Origin: Ruegeria atlantica
GTDB taxonomy: Bacteria; Pseudomonadota; Alphaproteobacteria; Rhodobacterales; Rhodobacteraceae
Assembly (NCBI RefSeq): GCF_013033965.1
Contig: NZ_WQFE01000008.1
Span: 62,001-126,000 of the forward strand
Direction: 5' to 3'
DNA length: 64,000 bases
Under the pieces are notes generated by a model, which was not told where the DNA came from, made no database searches, and saw nothing but the letters and a program-made list of their open reading frames with translations. Of this stretch, positions 37,203 to 46,791 are shown piece after piece. The number at the start of each line of letters is the position of its first letter. Within the stretch, counting starts at the first letter, position 1. The translations under genes and the position numbers were made by a program.

Positions 37203-37840
37203 TGCAGTTTTTCCTCGCTCGATCCGCCGCGCATGGCGAATTCAATCAATGTCACCAATGTCTCGCGGCGCGTGCGAAGGCAAGGCGCTTCAAGCAGCGC
37301 CTGTTTTTCTTCGGGGTCGAAATCCAGCAGCATCGACAGGGAATTCACCAGTAGCTCATCATCGGCGTCCTTCAATGTGTCCCAGTCGGTCGAGAGCTGG
37401 CGTGAAGAAAAAAACCGTTCGAGCAGATCTAAAAAGCGCGAGCGGTCGAACGCATTGTCCGCTTCGGCCTTACCCAGATCACGGTCAAACCCGTCCCACG
37501 AGACGGCACAACGGCGATAAGGCGTAAACGCATCCAATTCGGACTTGATCCGAAACCGCGAAATGCCGGTCAGTGTGATCAGATATCGGCCGTCCTCAGT
37601 CTCGGAAAACTGCGTCACACGCCCGGCGCAGCCGATCTGATGCAGTTTGCTTTCGTTCGACTGACACGGATTCGGCTGGGCCATACCGATCAGACGTTCG
37701 GGCGTTTTCAGTGCGTCGTCCAGCATCTGAAGGTAGCGCGGCTCAAATATATGCAGCGGCAGGCGGGATCGGGGCAGCAGCAGCGCCCCCGGCAATGGAA
37801 AAACGGATACCGTTTCCGGCAGATCAGCGGGATGCATCAT
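37199..37840 (-). CDS. Lon substrate-binding-domain (LON_N) protein
   Basis: The 213-residue protein has an N-terminal LON domain ([30 protein letters not shown]) but no AAA or protease parts, so it resembles the free-standing LON_N family. The function is unknown, with a proteostasis role inferred. It overlaps the Trm112-like gene and starts 27 bp after the thioredoxin-like gene ends. Both are minus-strand genes and may form one operon: thioredoxin co-chaperone, LON_N, Trm112. Confidence 0.88.
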   Translation of the reverse strand: MMHPADLPETVSVFPLPGALLLPRSRLPLHIFEPRYLQMLDDALKTPERLIGMAQPNPCQSNESKLHQIGCAGRVTQFSETEDGRYLITLTGISRFRIKSELDAFTPYRRCAVSWDGFDRDLGKAEADNAFDRSRFLDLLERFFSSRQLSTDWDTLKDADDELLVNSLSMLLDFDPEEKQALLEAPCLRTRRETLVTLIEFAMRGGSSEEKLQ

Positions 37841-37867
37841 GTATCCGAGTGTAGCTCTGATCAGGAT

Positions 37868-38785
37868 TTAGGCAAATATCATCGAGCTGAGCTTGCGCCG
37901 GCCATTCAGAACAATTGGATCATTGGGTTTGAGAGCGTCGAAAATCGTAAACAGCTGCGCCTTTGCGGCACCGTCATTCCACTCGCGATCCCGTCGGAAC
38001 AGTTCCAGCAACTGCGCAACGGCCTCTTCGACCTCACCATTGGCATGCAGCGCCTGCGCAAGATCAAAGCGCGCCTGATGGTTATCGGCATCCGCCTCGA
38101 CCGCTGCTTTCAGTTCGCCTACTGGGCCTGCATCCGCAGCCTGTTTCGCCAGCTCAAGCTGGGCATGGGCGGCTTCGATCTCGGCCGAAGTCGAAATCTC
38201 GGCCGGCGCACCGTTCAGAATCGCCTCGGCCTGCTCCAGATCGCCGGATGCGATATGGGCACGTACCAGACCGCCATAAGCGCCAGCGTGATTTGGATCT
38301 TCTCCAAGGATGGCCGCGAAGGTCTGAGCCGCGTCAACGGCTGCGCCGTCGGCCAGCATCTCTTCGGCGGCCTGAACAGCGTCATCCAGCTGCCCACCGG
38401 GGCTTTCGCCGCCTGCCGCCTCGATCACGCGGTCCACGAATGCCTTGATTTCTGATCCCGGCACGGCACCCTGAAATCCGTCGACCGGCTGGCCCTTGTA
38501 GAATGCATAGACAGTCGGGATCGACTGAACGCGCATTTGCGAGGCGATCATCTGCGCCTCATCTACGTTGATCTTGACCATTTTCACCGCACCTTTGGCG
38601 GCGGTCACAGCCTCTTCCAACAGCGGCCCAAGCGTTTTGCACGGACCGCACCACGGGGCCCAGAAGTCCACGATCACGGGGGTTTCCTGCGAGGCCTCAA
38701 CGACATCGGCCATAAAGGTGGCCTCGGATCCATCCTTGATCAGATCGGTGGCATCAGGTCCGGCTGCGGCGTTCAGAAGGTCCAT
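37868..38785 (-). CDS. Thioredoxin-domain co-chaperone, YbbN/CnoX-like
   Basis: The 305-residue protein has an N-terminal thioredoxin domain with the CGPC active site (Cys46, Cys49 in FWAPWCGPCK) and a C-terminal helical tetratricopeptide-like region (from about 120), the CnoX layout. E. coli CnoX protects proteins from oxidation and hands them to DnaK or GroEL, but its thioredoxin site is altered; this one retains both Cys. ATG 38785 follows AAAGAG; a TTG at 38806 is an alternative. Confidence 0.85.
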   Translation of the reverse strand: MDLLNAAAGPDATDLIKDGSEATFMADVVEASQETPVIVDFWAPWCGPCKTLGPLLEEAVTAAKGAVKMVKINVDEAQMIASQMRVQSIPTVYAFYKGQPVDGFQGAVPGSEIKAFVDRVIEAAGGESPGGQLDDAVQAAEEMLADGAAVDAAQTFAAILGEDPNHAGAYGGLVRAHIASGDLEQAEAILNGAPAEISTSAEIEAAHAQLELAKQAADAGPVGELKAAVEADADNHQARFDLAQALHANGEVEEAVAQLLELFRRDREWNDGAAKAQLFTIFDALKPNDPIVLNGRRKLSSMIFA

Positions 38786-38861
38786 GGCATTCACTCTTTC
38801 GTTCAAATTTGGCCCCTATATGCAACCGGAAAGGGCAGAAACCAAGGGGAGAGTTATAGGG

Positions 38862-39650
38862 TCAAAGATCGAATGTCGCAAATACCGGTGCGTGATCGCT
38901 GGGTTTTTCCCAACCGCGCGCATCGCGCAGGACACGGCTGGAATGGCCCGCGTTGGAAATATCCGGCGTGGCCCAGACGTGGTCCAGCCGCCGCCCCTTG
39001 TCCGCGGCATCCCAATCGCGGGCGCGATAAGACCACCAGCTATAGAGCTGTCCTTCAGGAATATCCTGACGCGTGATATCGACCCAACCGCCTGCATCCT
39101 GCGTTTCGGCAAGCTGTTCGACCTCGATCGGCGTGTGCGAGACGACTTTGAGCAATTGCTTGTGCGACCAGACATCATCTTCGCGCGGGGCGATGTTCAG
39201 ATCCCCGACCAGAATGGATTTCTTGGGCTTTTCGGCATGGAACCAGTCGCGCATATCTGTGAGGTAGTCGAGCTTTTGTCCAAACTTTTCGTTCTTTTCG
39301 CGATCCGGAATGTCGCCACCAGCGGGGACGTAGAAATTGTGGATCGTCACGCCGTTTTCCAGACGCCCTGCAATGTGGCGTGCGTGCCCGAGCCCCGCGA
39401 AATCCTTATCGCCGACCTCTTCCATCGGCAGGCGCGATAGGATGGCGACGCCGTTGTACCCTTTCTGACCCCTTGCAACCATGTGGGTGTATCCCAGTTC
39501 TGCAAACCCCTCGGTCGGGATTTTCTCGACCGGCGACTTGCACTCCTGCAAACACAATACATCCGGAGCCTCTTCCTGCAGCAATTTCAGCACGATAGGC
39601 TCGCGCAGGCGGACCGAGTTGATGTTCCAGGTGGCAAGGGTAAAGGGCAT
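38862..39650 (-). CDS. xthA: Exodeoxyribonuclease III
   Basis: The 262-residue AP endonuclease/exonuclease has TLATWNINSVRLRE at the N-terminus, the metal Glu of CLQECKSP near 35, AILSRLP, VGDLNIAPREDDVW near 155 and a C-terminal SDHAPVFATFDL with the catalytic His. It is active in base excision repair. AGGAG is six bases upstream of ATG 39650. It begins 189 bp away from the LysR stop, on the same strand. Confidence 0.93.
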   Translation of the reverse strand: MPFTLATWNINSVRLREPIVLKLLQEEAPDVLCLQECKSPVEKIPTEGFAELGYTHMVARGQKGYNGVAILSRLPMEEVGDKDFAGLGHARHIAGRLENGVTIHNFYVPAGGDIPDREKNEKFGQKLDYLTDMRDWFHAEKPKKSILVGDLNIAPREDDVWSHKQLLKVVSHTPIEVEQLAETQDAGGWVDITRQDIPEGQLYSWWSYRARDWDAADKGRRLDHVWATPDISNAGHSSRVLRDARGWEKPSDHAPVFATFDL

Positions 39651-39839
39651 AGGGGACTCCTCTGTCGCGGTTGGGCGCGAGGTTAGCGTGGTGAGGGATG
39701 GGGTGCCATAGGAAACGACCCCGAAGAGCAACTGAGCGGACAAACCAGACTTTTGCGATTGGACAAGGCATGTCCGCTCAACGCCTGTCTCCGACATTGG
39801 CGTCAGGATGTCTGACAGCACGCTGAACTTAATTTGAGC

Positions 39840-40751
39840 TCATGTTTCCCAAGGAGGCTTTGCGCCAATTTCTGCAACCAGAAAGTCCATGAACACCCGC
39901 ACTTTGGGGGACAGCACGTTGGACTTGGGGTAGATCAGCCACAAGACATTGTCTTCACTGGCCTCAAAGTTTGGAAGAACCCGTACCAAACGGCCTGACT
40001 TCAGTTGATCATGCACGCTCCATCGAGCGTTCAATGAAATACCGGCTCCGGCTAGTGTGGCGCGGACTTGGCTTTGGCCGTCATCGATGATCAATTGTCC
40101 TTTGGCTGATGCGGGATCGAAAATTGCGTTCTCGCCTGCTGGTCCTATCAGTGGCCGCGGTTGGAGGTTTTGGAAAGCGATCAGACGGTGGTTTGTCAAA
40201 TCGGCTGGTGTAACGGGAACGCCGTGCGTATCGAGGTAGTGTGGCGCCGCACAAAGAATACGCTGGTCATCAGCCAGTTTGCGGCCCTTCAGGCTGGTGT
40301 CGACAAGTGGCGCGTTCCTGAGCGCTAGATCATAGCTTCCTTCGATCAGGTCGAACTGTACATCCGACAGGCGCAGATCGAGAGTGAGGTCGGGATGCTG
40401 TTCAAGGAACTTAGGCAGGATTGGCGCGATGTAGAGCTGTGCAAAACTGCTTGGTGCAGCAAACCGCAATGTACCTTTGATCGTTGTCGTTTGCTTGCCC
40501 AATGCAGCAAGTGCTGCCTCCTCCTGCGCAATGATCTCACGGGCGAAGGGCAGGAAATCTGCTCCTTCCACCGACAGCGACACTTTGCGCGTCGTGCGGT
40601 GCAAAAGCTCGAAACCCAGGTTCTGCTCCAGCTTGGCAAGCCTTGCGCTGGAGACTGCCGGGGCCATGCCCAGGTCACGCCCCGCCGCGCTGATGTTCAG
40701 CATTTCTGCTGCCTTGATAAACAATCGAAGCGCGTCAGTGTCCAAGCCCAT
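39840..40751 (-). CDS. LysR-family transcriptional regulator of the CmcJ operon
   Basis: The 303-residue regulator has an N-terminal winged HTH (LRLFIKAAEMLNISAAGRDLGMAPAVSSARLAKLEQNLG) and a C-terminal LysR substrate-binding domain. It diverges from the five-gene catabolic operon at 40859, and a TTAACAA/TTGCTAA imperfect palindrome lies in the 107-bp gap. Start 40751 was preferred over 40760 and 40775, because the helix-turn-helix then starts close to the N-terminus as in its family. The effector is unknown. Confidence 0.88.
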   Translation of the reverse strand: MGLDTDALRLFIKAAEMLNISAAGRDLGMAPAVSSARLAKLEQNLGFELLHRTTRKVSLSVEGADFLPFAREIIAQEEAALAALGKQTTTIKGTLRFAAPSSFAQLYIAPILPKFLEQHPDLTLDLRLSDVQFDLIEGSYDLALRNAPLVDTSLKGRKLADDQRILCAAPHYLDTHGVPVTPADLTNHRLIAFQNLQPRPLIGPAGENAIFDPASAKGQLIIDDGQSQVRATLAGAGISLNARWSVHDQLKSGRLVRVLPNFEASEDNVLWLIYPKSNVLSPKVRVFMDFLVAEIGAKPPWET

Positions 40752-40768
40752 TATATTCATTATCCGAA

Positions 40769-40786
40769 TTAACAATCCATTGCTAA
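40769..40786. promoter_or_regulatory. Candidate LysR box
   Basis: TTAACAA, four bases, TTGCTAA is an inverted repeat with one mismatch. It lies 18 bp upstream of the LysR start and 73 bp upstream of the CmcJ-like start, the usual place for a divergent LysR operator. Confidence 0.5.
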
Positions 40787-40858
40787 GCAGTTTATCTGCA
40801 ATTTGATCAGTATTAAATCCCTTTCACAGACACAGCAGAGCTTAGGCAGGAGGCGCAA

Positions 40859-41635
40859 ATGACACGGACAGCCATAGTCAACTACCATATTCACAAATCC
40901 TACCGGCAAGCCTTTGAACTTGATGCTGGCGGGGTCGCAGGTAACCTGATTTCCCCTGAACTGGCAGCGACATCCGTTGTGTTAGAAGACAATCGCACAA
41001 CCACCACGCCTGTTTCATTTGCGTGTGATGCCGTTGAAATCACGCCACTGGAAACGCAGGCCTTAGACTTTGCAGGCGACAGCTGGGAACCGATTTATGA
41101 CGCGGAGCTCAAGGCGATACTGCAGGACAGGCTGGGTGCGCGAGAGGTGGTGGTTTTTGATCACACCGTTCGGGTAGATGACCCCGAAGCAATGCGTAAA
41201 CCGGCGCGCAATGTCCATAGCGACTACAGCAAGGACGGAGCCGAACAGCGGCTTATCGACTTACTGGGCGCCGAGGCCGCAGAGGAGTGGGCGCAAGGTC
41301 ACTACGCTTTTATCAATGTGTGGCGCCCTGTGGATCATCCGATCAATTCGGCACCTCTAGGCTTTGTTCGCCCGTCATCGATTGATCCATCTGACTGGAT
41401 TCTGCTGGACCTGATCTATCCCGACCGCAAAGGACAAATCATGGGGCTGGTAGGAAACCTCAAGCATGAATGGATCTATCAATCCAAGATGACGCCGGAT
41501 GAGGTCGCGATCTTCAACATCTATGACAATCAAGGCCTGGCTTCGATTGCTCATAGCGCCCTTGATATGGTCGAGGATCCAAACATCACTACCGTTCGCA
41601 AAAGCATCGAAAGTCGCACTTTGGTGCGCTATTGA
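40859..41635 (+). CDS. CmcJ/NvfI (asaB-like) family oxidoreductase
   Basis: The 258-residue protein matches the CmcJ/NvfI pattern: VHSDYSKDGAEQRL near 120, INVWRPVDHPINSAPLGFV near 151, and EWIYQSKMTPDEVAIFNIYD near 203. Some members are non-heme iron or methyl-transfer partners in fungal and streptomycete biosynthesis. HSD and the Trp-Arg-Pro motif are present. It is the first gene of a plus-strand operon with an LLM flavoenzyme, SDR, crotonase and MDR. Its true reaction is unknown. Confidence 0.72.
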   Translation: MTRTAIVNYHIHKSYRQAFELDAGGVAGNLISPELAATSVVLEDNRTTTTPVSFACDAVEITPLETQALDFAGDSWEPIYDAELKAILQDRLGAREVVVFDHTVRVDDPEAMRKPARNVHSDYSKDGAEQRLIDLLGAEAAEEWAQGHYAFINVWRPVDHPINSAPLGFVRPSSIDPSDWILLDLIYPDRKGQIMGLVGNLKHEWIYQSKMTPDEVAIFNIYDNQGLASIAHSALDMVEDPNITTVRKSIESRTLVRY

Positions 41636-41648
41636 AGGAGGGCTAGAG

Positions 41649-42614
41649 ATGTTGGATAAAACGCAACCGGCTGAGTTTGAGCAAATCAATTTGGCCTACA
41701 ACCAGGTATTCCGTCCCGGGCGATTGAGCGTTGGCCTTGTGTTGCCTCTTGAAGCCTATGCTGTCGGCGCAGAGCCGACGCTACGAGGGCACTTGGAAGC
41801 GGCTCGGAAAGCCGAGGCGCTTGGGTTTGCGGCACTTTGGCTTCGGGACGTGCCCTTCAATGTTACAAGCTTCGGTGATCCCGGGCAAGTTCTTGACCCA
41901 TTTGTCTATCTAGGGGCGTTGGCGACAGCGACGGAACGGATTGCGCTTGGAACGTCGAGCGTGATCCTGCCATTGCGTCACCCCGCTCATGTCGCCAAGG
42001 CCGCAGCAACGGCAGATGTGCTCTCGGGCGGGCGGTTGCTTTTGGGTGTAGCTTCCGGTGACCGGCCCGAGGAGTACCCGGCGATGAACCAGAGCTTTGA
42101 CGACCGGGGGGCACGTTTCCGCGATAGTGTTAACTATATCCGCACGGTTGGATCGGCTTACCCCAAGCATGAAAATGCACAGGGCAAACTGCATGGCGGG
42201 ATTGATCTATTGCCAAAGCCGCACGGGACGCGTCTGCCGATGCTCATTACCGGTGGTAGCCAACAAACACACAATTGGGTCGCGCAGAACGGAGATGGCT
42301 GGATGACCTATCCGCGTACCGCGGCGGCTCAGGGTCAAGTCATCGCAGACTACCGCAGACGTGTGAAGGCGGCGGGTCAACCGGATAAGCCTGTTATGCA
42401 ATCGCTCTATGTCGATGTCGTTGCCGACCCCGCCGCACCACCACGCCCAATCCATCTTGGGTTTCAGTCTGGAACTGATTTCCTGCGCAGCTATCTGCGT
42501 GAGATTGAGACGCTCGGCGTCAATCACGTCGCATTGAACCTAAGGTTCAATCCAGCACCCATCGATACAACCCTCGAACATTTGGCGGACACTGTGCTGC
42601 CTGACTTTTCGTAA
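41649..42614 (+). CDS. LLM-class flavin-dependent oxidoreductase
   Basis: The 321-residue luciferase-like TIM barrel has RPGRLSVGLVLPLEAY, the HPAHVAKAAATADVLSGGRLLLGVASGD block typical of LLM enzymes near 111-138, and NWVAQNGDGWMTYPR near 213. These proteins use FMNH2 and oxygen to oxygenate their substrate and need a partner reductase, not found in this operon. GGAGG lies eight bases upstream of ATG 41649. Confidence 0.88.
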   Translation: MLDKTQPAEFEQINLAYNQVFRPGRLSVGLVLPLEAYAVGAEPTLRGHLEAARKAEALGFAALWLRDVPFNVTSFGDPGQVLDPFVYLGALATATERIALGTSSVILPLRHPAHVAKAAATADVLSGGRLLLGVASGDRPEEYPAMNQSFDDRGARFRDSVNYIRTVGSAYPKHENAQGKLHGGIDLLPKPHGTRLPMLITGGSQQTHNWVAQNGDGWMTYPRTAAAQGQVIADYRRRVKAAGQPDKPVMQSLYVDVVADPAAPPRPIHLGFQSGTDFLRSYLREIETLGVNHVALNLRFNPAPIDTTLEHLADTVLPDFS

Positions 42615-42626
42615 AGGATCACACTT

Positions 42627-43415
42627 ATGACCAAGACTATTCTTATCACAGGTTCAACCGACGGTATTGGCCTGCTGACGGCAAAGAAACTGGCCGCCGA
42701 CGGGCACAAAGTGCTGATGCATGGTCGCAGTGTACCCAAATTGGAGCGCGCGGCTGCCGCCGTCGGAGGCGATGTTGAAACCTATGCCGCTGATCTGAGC
42801 GATCTGTCCGCGGTTCGAAAACTGGCCGAAAACGTTCGGGCCAAGCATCACAAACTGGATGTGTTGATTAACAACGCAGGCGTGCTGAAAGCCCCGCAGA
42901 CCGTGCTTGAAAATGGTCAGGACATCCGCTTTGTCGTGAACACGCTTGCACCGTTTCTGCTAACCGAATTGCTGCTGCTGATCATTCCCGCCGACGGGCG
43001 TGTCGTGAACCTGTCATCGGCAGCGCAGGCCCCGGTGAACATCAAGGCCATGCAGGGCAATGTGCCGCTGGCGGATATGGAAGCCTACGCCCAAAGTAAA
43101 TTGGCGATCACTATCTGGACCCGCGAATGGGCCAAATCGCTGTCCAATGCGCCAGTGATGGTCGCTGTAAATCCCGGATCACTTCTGGCCTCAAAGATGG
43201 TGAAAGAAGGCTTTGGTTTGGCTGGGAACGATATGAACATCGGCGCTGACATCCTGATTGACGCTGCCTTGGGTGCACGGTTCGCTGACGCATCAGGTGC
43301 CTATTTCGACAATGATAGTGGGGCTTTCGCTGATCCGCATGCCGCAGCGCGCGATAAGAACCACGCTGCCGACGTCATGAATACCATCAAAGGCTTGATC
43401 AGCCGGACGGGCTGA
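42627..43415 (+). CDS. Short-chain dehydrogenase/reductase (operon gene 3)
   Basis: The 262-residue SDR has the NAD(P)-binding [12 protein letters not shown] near 8, [10 protein letters not shown] near 84 and the YAQSK catalytic pair near 155. It lies 12 bp after the LLM gene. Oxidation or reduction of a carbonyl intermediate is likely. Confidence 0.88.
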   Translation: MTKTILITGSTDGIGLLTAKKLAADGHKVLMHGRSVPKLERAAAAVGGDVETYAADLSDLSAVRKLAENVRAKHHKLDVLINNAGVLKAPQTVLENGQDIRFVVNTLAPFLLTELLLLIIPADGRVVNLSSAAQAPVNIKAMQGNVPLADMEAYAQSKLAITIWTREWAKSLSNAPVMVAVNPGSLLASKMVKEGFGLAGNDMNIGADILIDAALGARFADASGAYFDNDSGAFADPHAAARDKNHAADVMNTIKGLISRTG

Positions 43416-43507
43416 CCATCCCGGCGCGAAAGCGCTGCGCACTTCCACCTTTAACACTCCCCTATCCCTCACGCACACCGCGTTGAGGCCCAAGAAAGGA
43501 CTGCCTG

Positions 43508-44353
43508 ATGAAGTATGAGAACTTCCAAACCTTTGACGTAGCCGTCGAAAACGGTATCGCCACGGTCACCTTCAACTTTGGCTCCGTGAACGTGCAGGGC
43601 CAGGAAATGCTGGCCGACCTCAACAGTCTGGCCATGCGGTTAGAGCGGGACCGCGACACCAAGGTCGTGATCTTTCAATCCGCCAATCCGGAAATCTGGG
43701 TCTGCCACTACGACACCGACCTGCTCAAGGACATGTCGACTGAGGCCGTGTCCCGCGAGGACGCCCAGCTTTTGGACCTGCAGTCGGTCTGCGAGCGGAT
43801 CAGCAAGGTGCCACAGGCTACTATCGCAAAGCTGGAAGGGTTCGCGCGCGGTGGCGGGCACGAATTGGCCTTAGCGTTGGATATGCGATTTGCCGCACGG
43901 GGAAAGTACAAGTTCATGCAGATGGAGGTCGGAATGGGCATCCTGCCCTGCGGTGGCGGCGCCTCGCGCATGGCCCGTCAAACCGGCCTTGGCAAAGCGC
44001 TTGAGATCATCCTGAGCGCACAAGATTATGACGCGGATGATGCAGAGCGCCTCGGCACCATCAACAAGGTTTTGGAGCCCAATGAGATCGGCCCCTATGT
44101 GACCGCACTGGCCGAACGGATCGCACAATTCCCTGCGGAGTCGATCAATGCCTGCAAGCAGATGGTCTATGAATCCATCGACAAGCCCATCGATGAGGCG
44201 CTGAAGGCCGAAGCCTATTGGCTATATCAAGCGACTAGCAAAACTCCGGCCGTCAAACGTTTCACGATCGCGGATGAACAAGGTTTGGAACACGACATCG
44301 AGAACCAGCGCAAGTGGGGCGATCTGGTGATGCAGGTGCAGCACATCAACTGA
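43508..44353 (+). CDS. Enoyl-CoA hydratase/isomerase-family protein (crotonase)
   Basis: The 281-residue crotonase keeps both acid/base Glu positions in its motifs: GGHELALALDMRFA near 118 and MQMEVGMGILPCGGGASRMAR near 138. It probably acts on a CoA thioester in the catabolic route. No CoA ligase is in the operon, so the substrate must come from elsewhere. It is preceded by a 92-bp gap that may hold an internal promoter. Confidence 0.85.
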   Translation: MKYENFQTFDVAVENGIATVTFNFGSVNVQGQEMLADLNSLAMRLERDRDTKVVIFQSANPEIWVCHYDTDLLKDMSTEAVSREDAQLLDLQSVCERISKVPQATIAKLEGFARGGGHELALALDMRFAARGKYKFMQMEVGMGILPCGGGASRMARQTGLGKALEIILSAQDYDADDAERLGTINKVLEPNEIGPYVTALAERIAQFPAESINACKQMVYESIDKPIDEALKAEAYWLYQATSKTPAVKRFTIADEQGLEHDIENQRKWGDLVMQVQHIN

Positions 44354-44431
44354 CCACCCCCAAGACAACAAACTCGTCAGGCGGCGTGGTTTCCATGTGG
44401 GCCTGACAACATTTCACAAAGGAAAACCTCA

Positions 44432-45418
44432 ATGAAGGCAATGGTTCTCAACTCTTACGGACCCGATGCGCTATTCGAGCTTGCTGAAACACCCGACCCG
44501 GTCGCGACTTCTGGACATGTGGTTGTCAAAGTGGCCGCGACCAGCGTCAACACCGTCGACACAATGATCCGAAGCATGGGTACGGACCTGCCTCTGTCAC
44601 CCCAATTGCCCGCCGTGCTTGGCATGGATTTCGCTGGCACGGTCGTTGCAATTGGCGAAGGCGTGACAGGCTTCGCCATAGGTGATGATGTATATGGCTG
44701 CGCGGGTGGGTTGATGGAAATCCCGGGCGCTCTGGCAGAGTACATTAATGCCGATGCCCGCCTGATTGCCCACAAACCCAAGACGCTGAGCATGCGGGAA
44801 GCCGCAGCGCTGCCTCTCGTCGGCATCACCGCCTACGAAGGGCTGACCCGCGCTGGTGTTGGCGAAGGGCAGACCGTGCTGGTACAAGGCGGCGCCGGTG
44901 GCGTTGGTCATATTGCTATCCAAATCGCCCGCCACCTTGGTGCCAAAGTGTCCGCAACGGGTCGCGGCGAGGATCAGATGACCCTGATCGAAGAGCTGGG
45001 CGCGCACGCGATAGATTTCACAACGCAAAGGGTCCAGGATTACGTGGCTGAGAACACCGACGGTGTGGGCTTCGATATGGTGTTTGATAGCGTTGGCGGT
45101 CCGAACATGACCAACTCGTTCGAAGCCGCCAGGCTCAATGGCCATGTCGCCTCAACGGTCGCGATGGTCGAGATTGATTTGACGCCTGCGCATTTCAAAG
45201 GTCTGTCTCTGCATGTCGTTTTCATGCTGATCCCGATGATGCACGATGTTGGGCGGCAAACACATGGCGACATCCTGAGGACACTGGCGGAACTGGCGGA
45301 TGACGGAGCGCTCAAACCGATTGTCGACGAACAGAAGTTTGGGTGGTCTGACGTCGGCGCAGCCTATGCGCACCTGACGAATGGGTCTAAGGTCGGAAAA
45401 GTCGTAGTGGAGCTGTGA
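44432..45418 (+). CDS. MDR-family NAD(P)H:quinone oxidoreductase-like protein
   Basis: The 328-residue medium-chain reductase has a GroES-like N-terminus, VQGGAGGVGHIAIQIARHLGAKV near 150 and a C-terminal substrate-binding region. No zinc-binding Cys cluster is seen. It ends the operon and is followed by a strong hairpin at 45429. Probably it reduces an enone or quinone. Confidence 0.85.
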   Translation: MKAMVLNSYGPDALFELAETPDPVATSGHVVVKVAATSVNTVDTMIRSMGTDLPLSPQLPAVLGMDFAGTVVAIGEGVTGFAIGDDVYGCAGGLMEIPGALAEYINADARLIAHKPKTLSMREAAALPLVGITAYEGLTRAGVGEGQTVLVQGGAGGVGHIAIQIARHLGAKVSATGRGEDQMTLIEELGAHAIDFTTQRVQDYVAENTDGVGFDMVFDSVGGPNMTNSFEAARLNGHVASTVAMVEIDLTPAHFKGLSLHVVFMLIPMMHDVGRQTHGDILRTLAELADDGALKPIVDEQKFGWSDVGAAYAHLTNGSKVGKVVVEL

Positions 45419-45428
45419 TAAGTTTCAG

Positions 45429-45470
45429 CTGAGATTGGTGCCCGCAAAACGACCTTGCGCACCAACTCAG
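45429..45470. terminator. Long hairpin after the CmcJ operon, probable terminator
   Basis: CTGAG plus TTGGTG and GCAA pair with TTGC, CACCAA and CTCAG in a nearly perfect 14-16 bp stem, ten bases after the last stop of the operon. Only TTTG follows, so termination strength is uncertain. Confidence 0.6.
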
Positions 45471-45475
45471 TTTGA

Positions 45476-46145
45476 GCTGCAATTTATGACAACTATCAGT
45501 GCTTAGCAGACCTTCGTGCAAAGCGTAGCATCGGTCGATTTGGGCTCACCGTAGACCTCGGTGCAGAAGCAGCACAAGTCCCTGTCCCGTTCTCCACGAC
45601 ATATCCAACGGCCCATACCTGCTTTTCAGATACCGGTCCAGTTGCTGCGTTCGCAGCCCGCTTAGCTACCATTCGCTACAGACGCGAAATCCGATGGTCG
45701 TTGAACTAGCACTTCGTGGACATACACGAGCGGCTCAGGTCAGGTATTGAAAGAGGCCGCACCCTTGAGAACACCAGTATGTCCGGAGTGAAAACCTCCG
45801 TTGTCGTCGCTTCAACCGTTGACGGTTTTCTGTCAAAGACAGTCTTCCTTTCCAAACCTAATAAATGCCGCTTCACGTCAAGATTTTGCATGTTTGTTTG
45901 CCGTCCTAGGGCGACAGGACATCTGGATCAGGACTAGAGATGACAGGTTCAGATCAACGTAGAATGGCGCGCCCACCAGAACGGAGCCTGAGCTGTCGAC
46001 GAAAAACCAGGACCATGCAGCAATCTTTGCGGTCCTGGCCGGGGCAACATAGGTTCCCAGCGCCCATTGTATGACCAGAAATTGAGATAAGCTTGTTTCA
46101 AGTGGACGTCAGAATAGGCATCGAATCCCGGTGTTTTCAGGCAAG
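45476..46145. other. Intergenic stretch with repeat copy D, no confident gene
   Basis: About 670 bp without convincing coding. Short open frames exist, for example a 73-codon one at 45716, but none has a ribosome site or family look. Repeat copy D lies at 45609-45685. The DNA is more AT-rich than the operon to its left, marking the edge of the accessory region. Confidence 0.6.
45609..45685 (+). repeat. Dispersed intergenic repeat, copy D
   Basis: About 77 bp starting with ACGGCCCA (one base upstream of the stated start) and carrying GCTGCGTTCGCAGCCCGC and CATTCGCTAC further in. It aligns with copies at 51010, 57776 and 59563 over its full length, in the same orientation. Confidence 0.6.
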
Positions 46146-46598
46146 TTATAGTTCGAATTCGAGGCGCGGAAGATACCTTCCAGGTATCGAACCTGATGGC
46201 ACATTTCCCGCTTCGCGACAGCCCATTGCTGTGTAGAACGGAACAGCGTCGGGATCAGCTTCAACAACCAAACGCATAGCTTGCCGAAGCCGCGATTTGT
46301 CCCGCGCCCAAGTAAACAGGCACCGCCCAATCCCTTTCCCCATGTACGCAGGATCGACAAAGAGTTTTTCAAGACACACAGTTTTCCTATCGAAAGACAA
46401 TTGAACAACTCCGGTGATCTCTGAACCTTGCACAGACAAGACAATGGCTTCTTCAGACAGATCGCTTTCCGTCACAGTTAGTTCTGTTCGACAAGCGTTC
46501 ATGAAATCCGCATCATAACCCCAGAAGGCCTTGGATCGCATACACAGATCCGTCACCGCTTCGAGCTCACTTCGCCGTGGTGAACGTAATTCAATCAA
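46146..46598 (-). CDS. GNAT-family N-acetyltransferase
   Basis: The 150-residue protein has EAVTDLCMRSKAFWGYDADFM at the N-terminus and acetyl-CoA-binding VDPAYMGKGIGRCLFTWARD (motif A) near 95. It ends AVPFYTAMGCREAG. A TTG at 46598 is taken as start, because AAGGAG is seven bases upstream and the family begins here; an ATG at 46667 adds 23 poorly conserved residues. It stands alone. The acetyl acceptor is not known. Confidence 0.82.
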   Translation of the reverse strand: MIELRSPRRSELEAVTDLCMRSKAFWGYDADFMNACRTELTVTESDLSEEAIVLSVQGSEITGVVQLSFDRKTVCLEKLFVDPAYMGKGIGRCLFTWARDKSRLRQAMRLVVEADPDAVPFYTAMGCREAGNVPSGSIPGRYLPRLEFEL

Positions 46599-46791
46599 TT
46601 TTGGTCTCCTTGGCTTTATTGCGCACTCAGCCGGACGTTGGCCTGTCATCGCAAAATGGACTCTCAATAGATCAGCAGGGGTTGCCCAGCAGTACTAAAA
46701 TTCTGAGCAACCCCTGTCTTCAATAGCTTTGGCTAAGTTGCTATCGGCCTCTTACGGTGATGCAAGGGTTCTTTGGCCGCCTGACGCCCCA

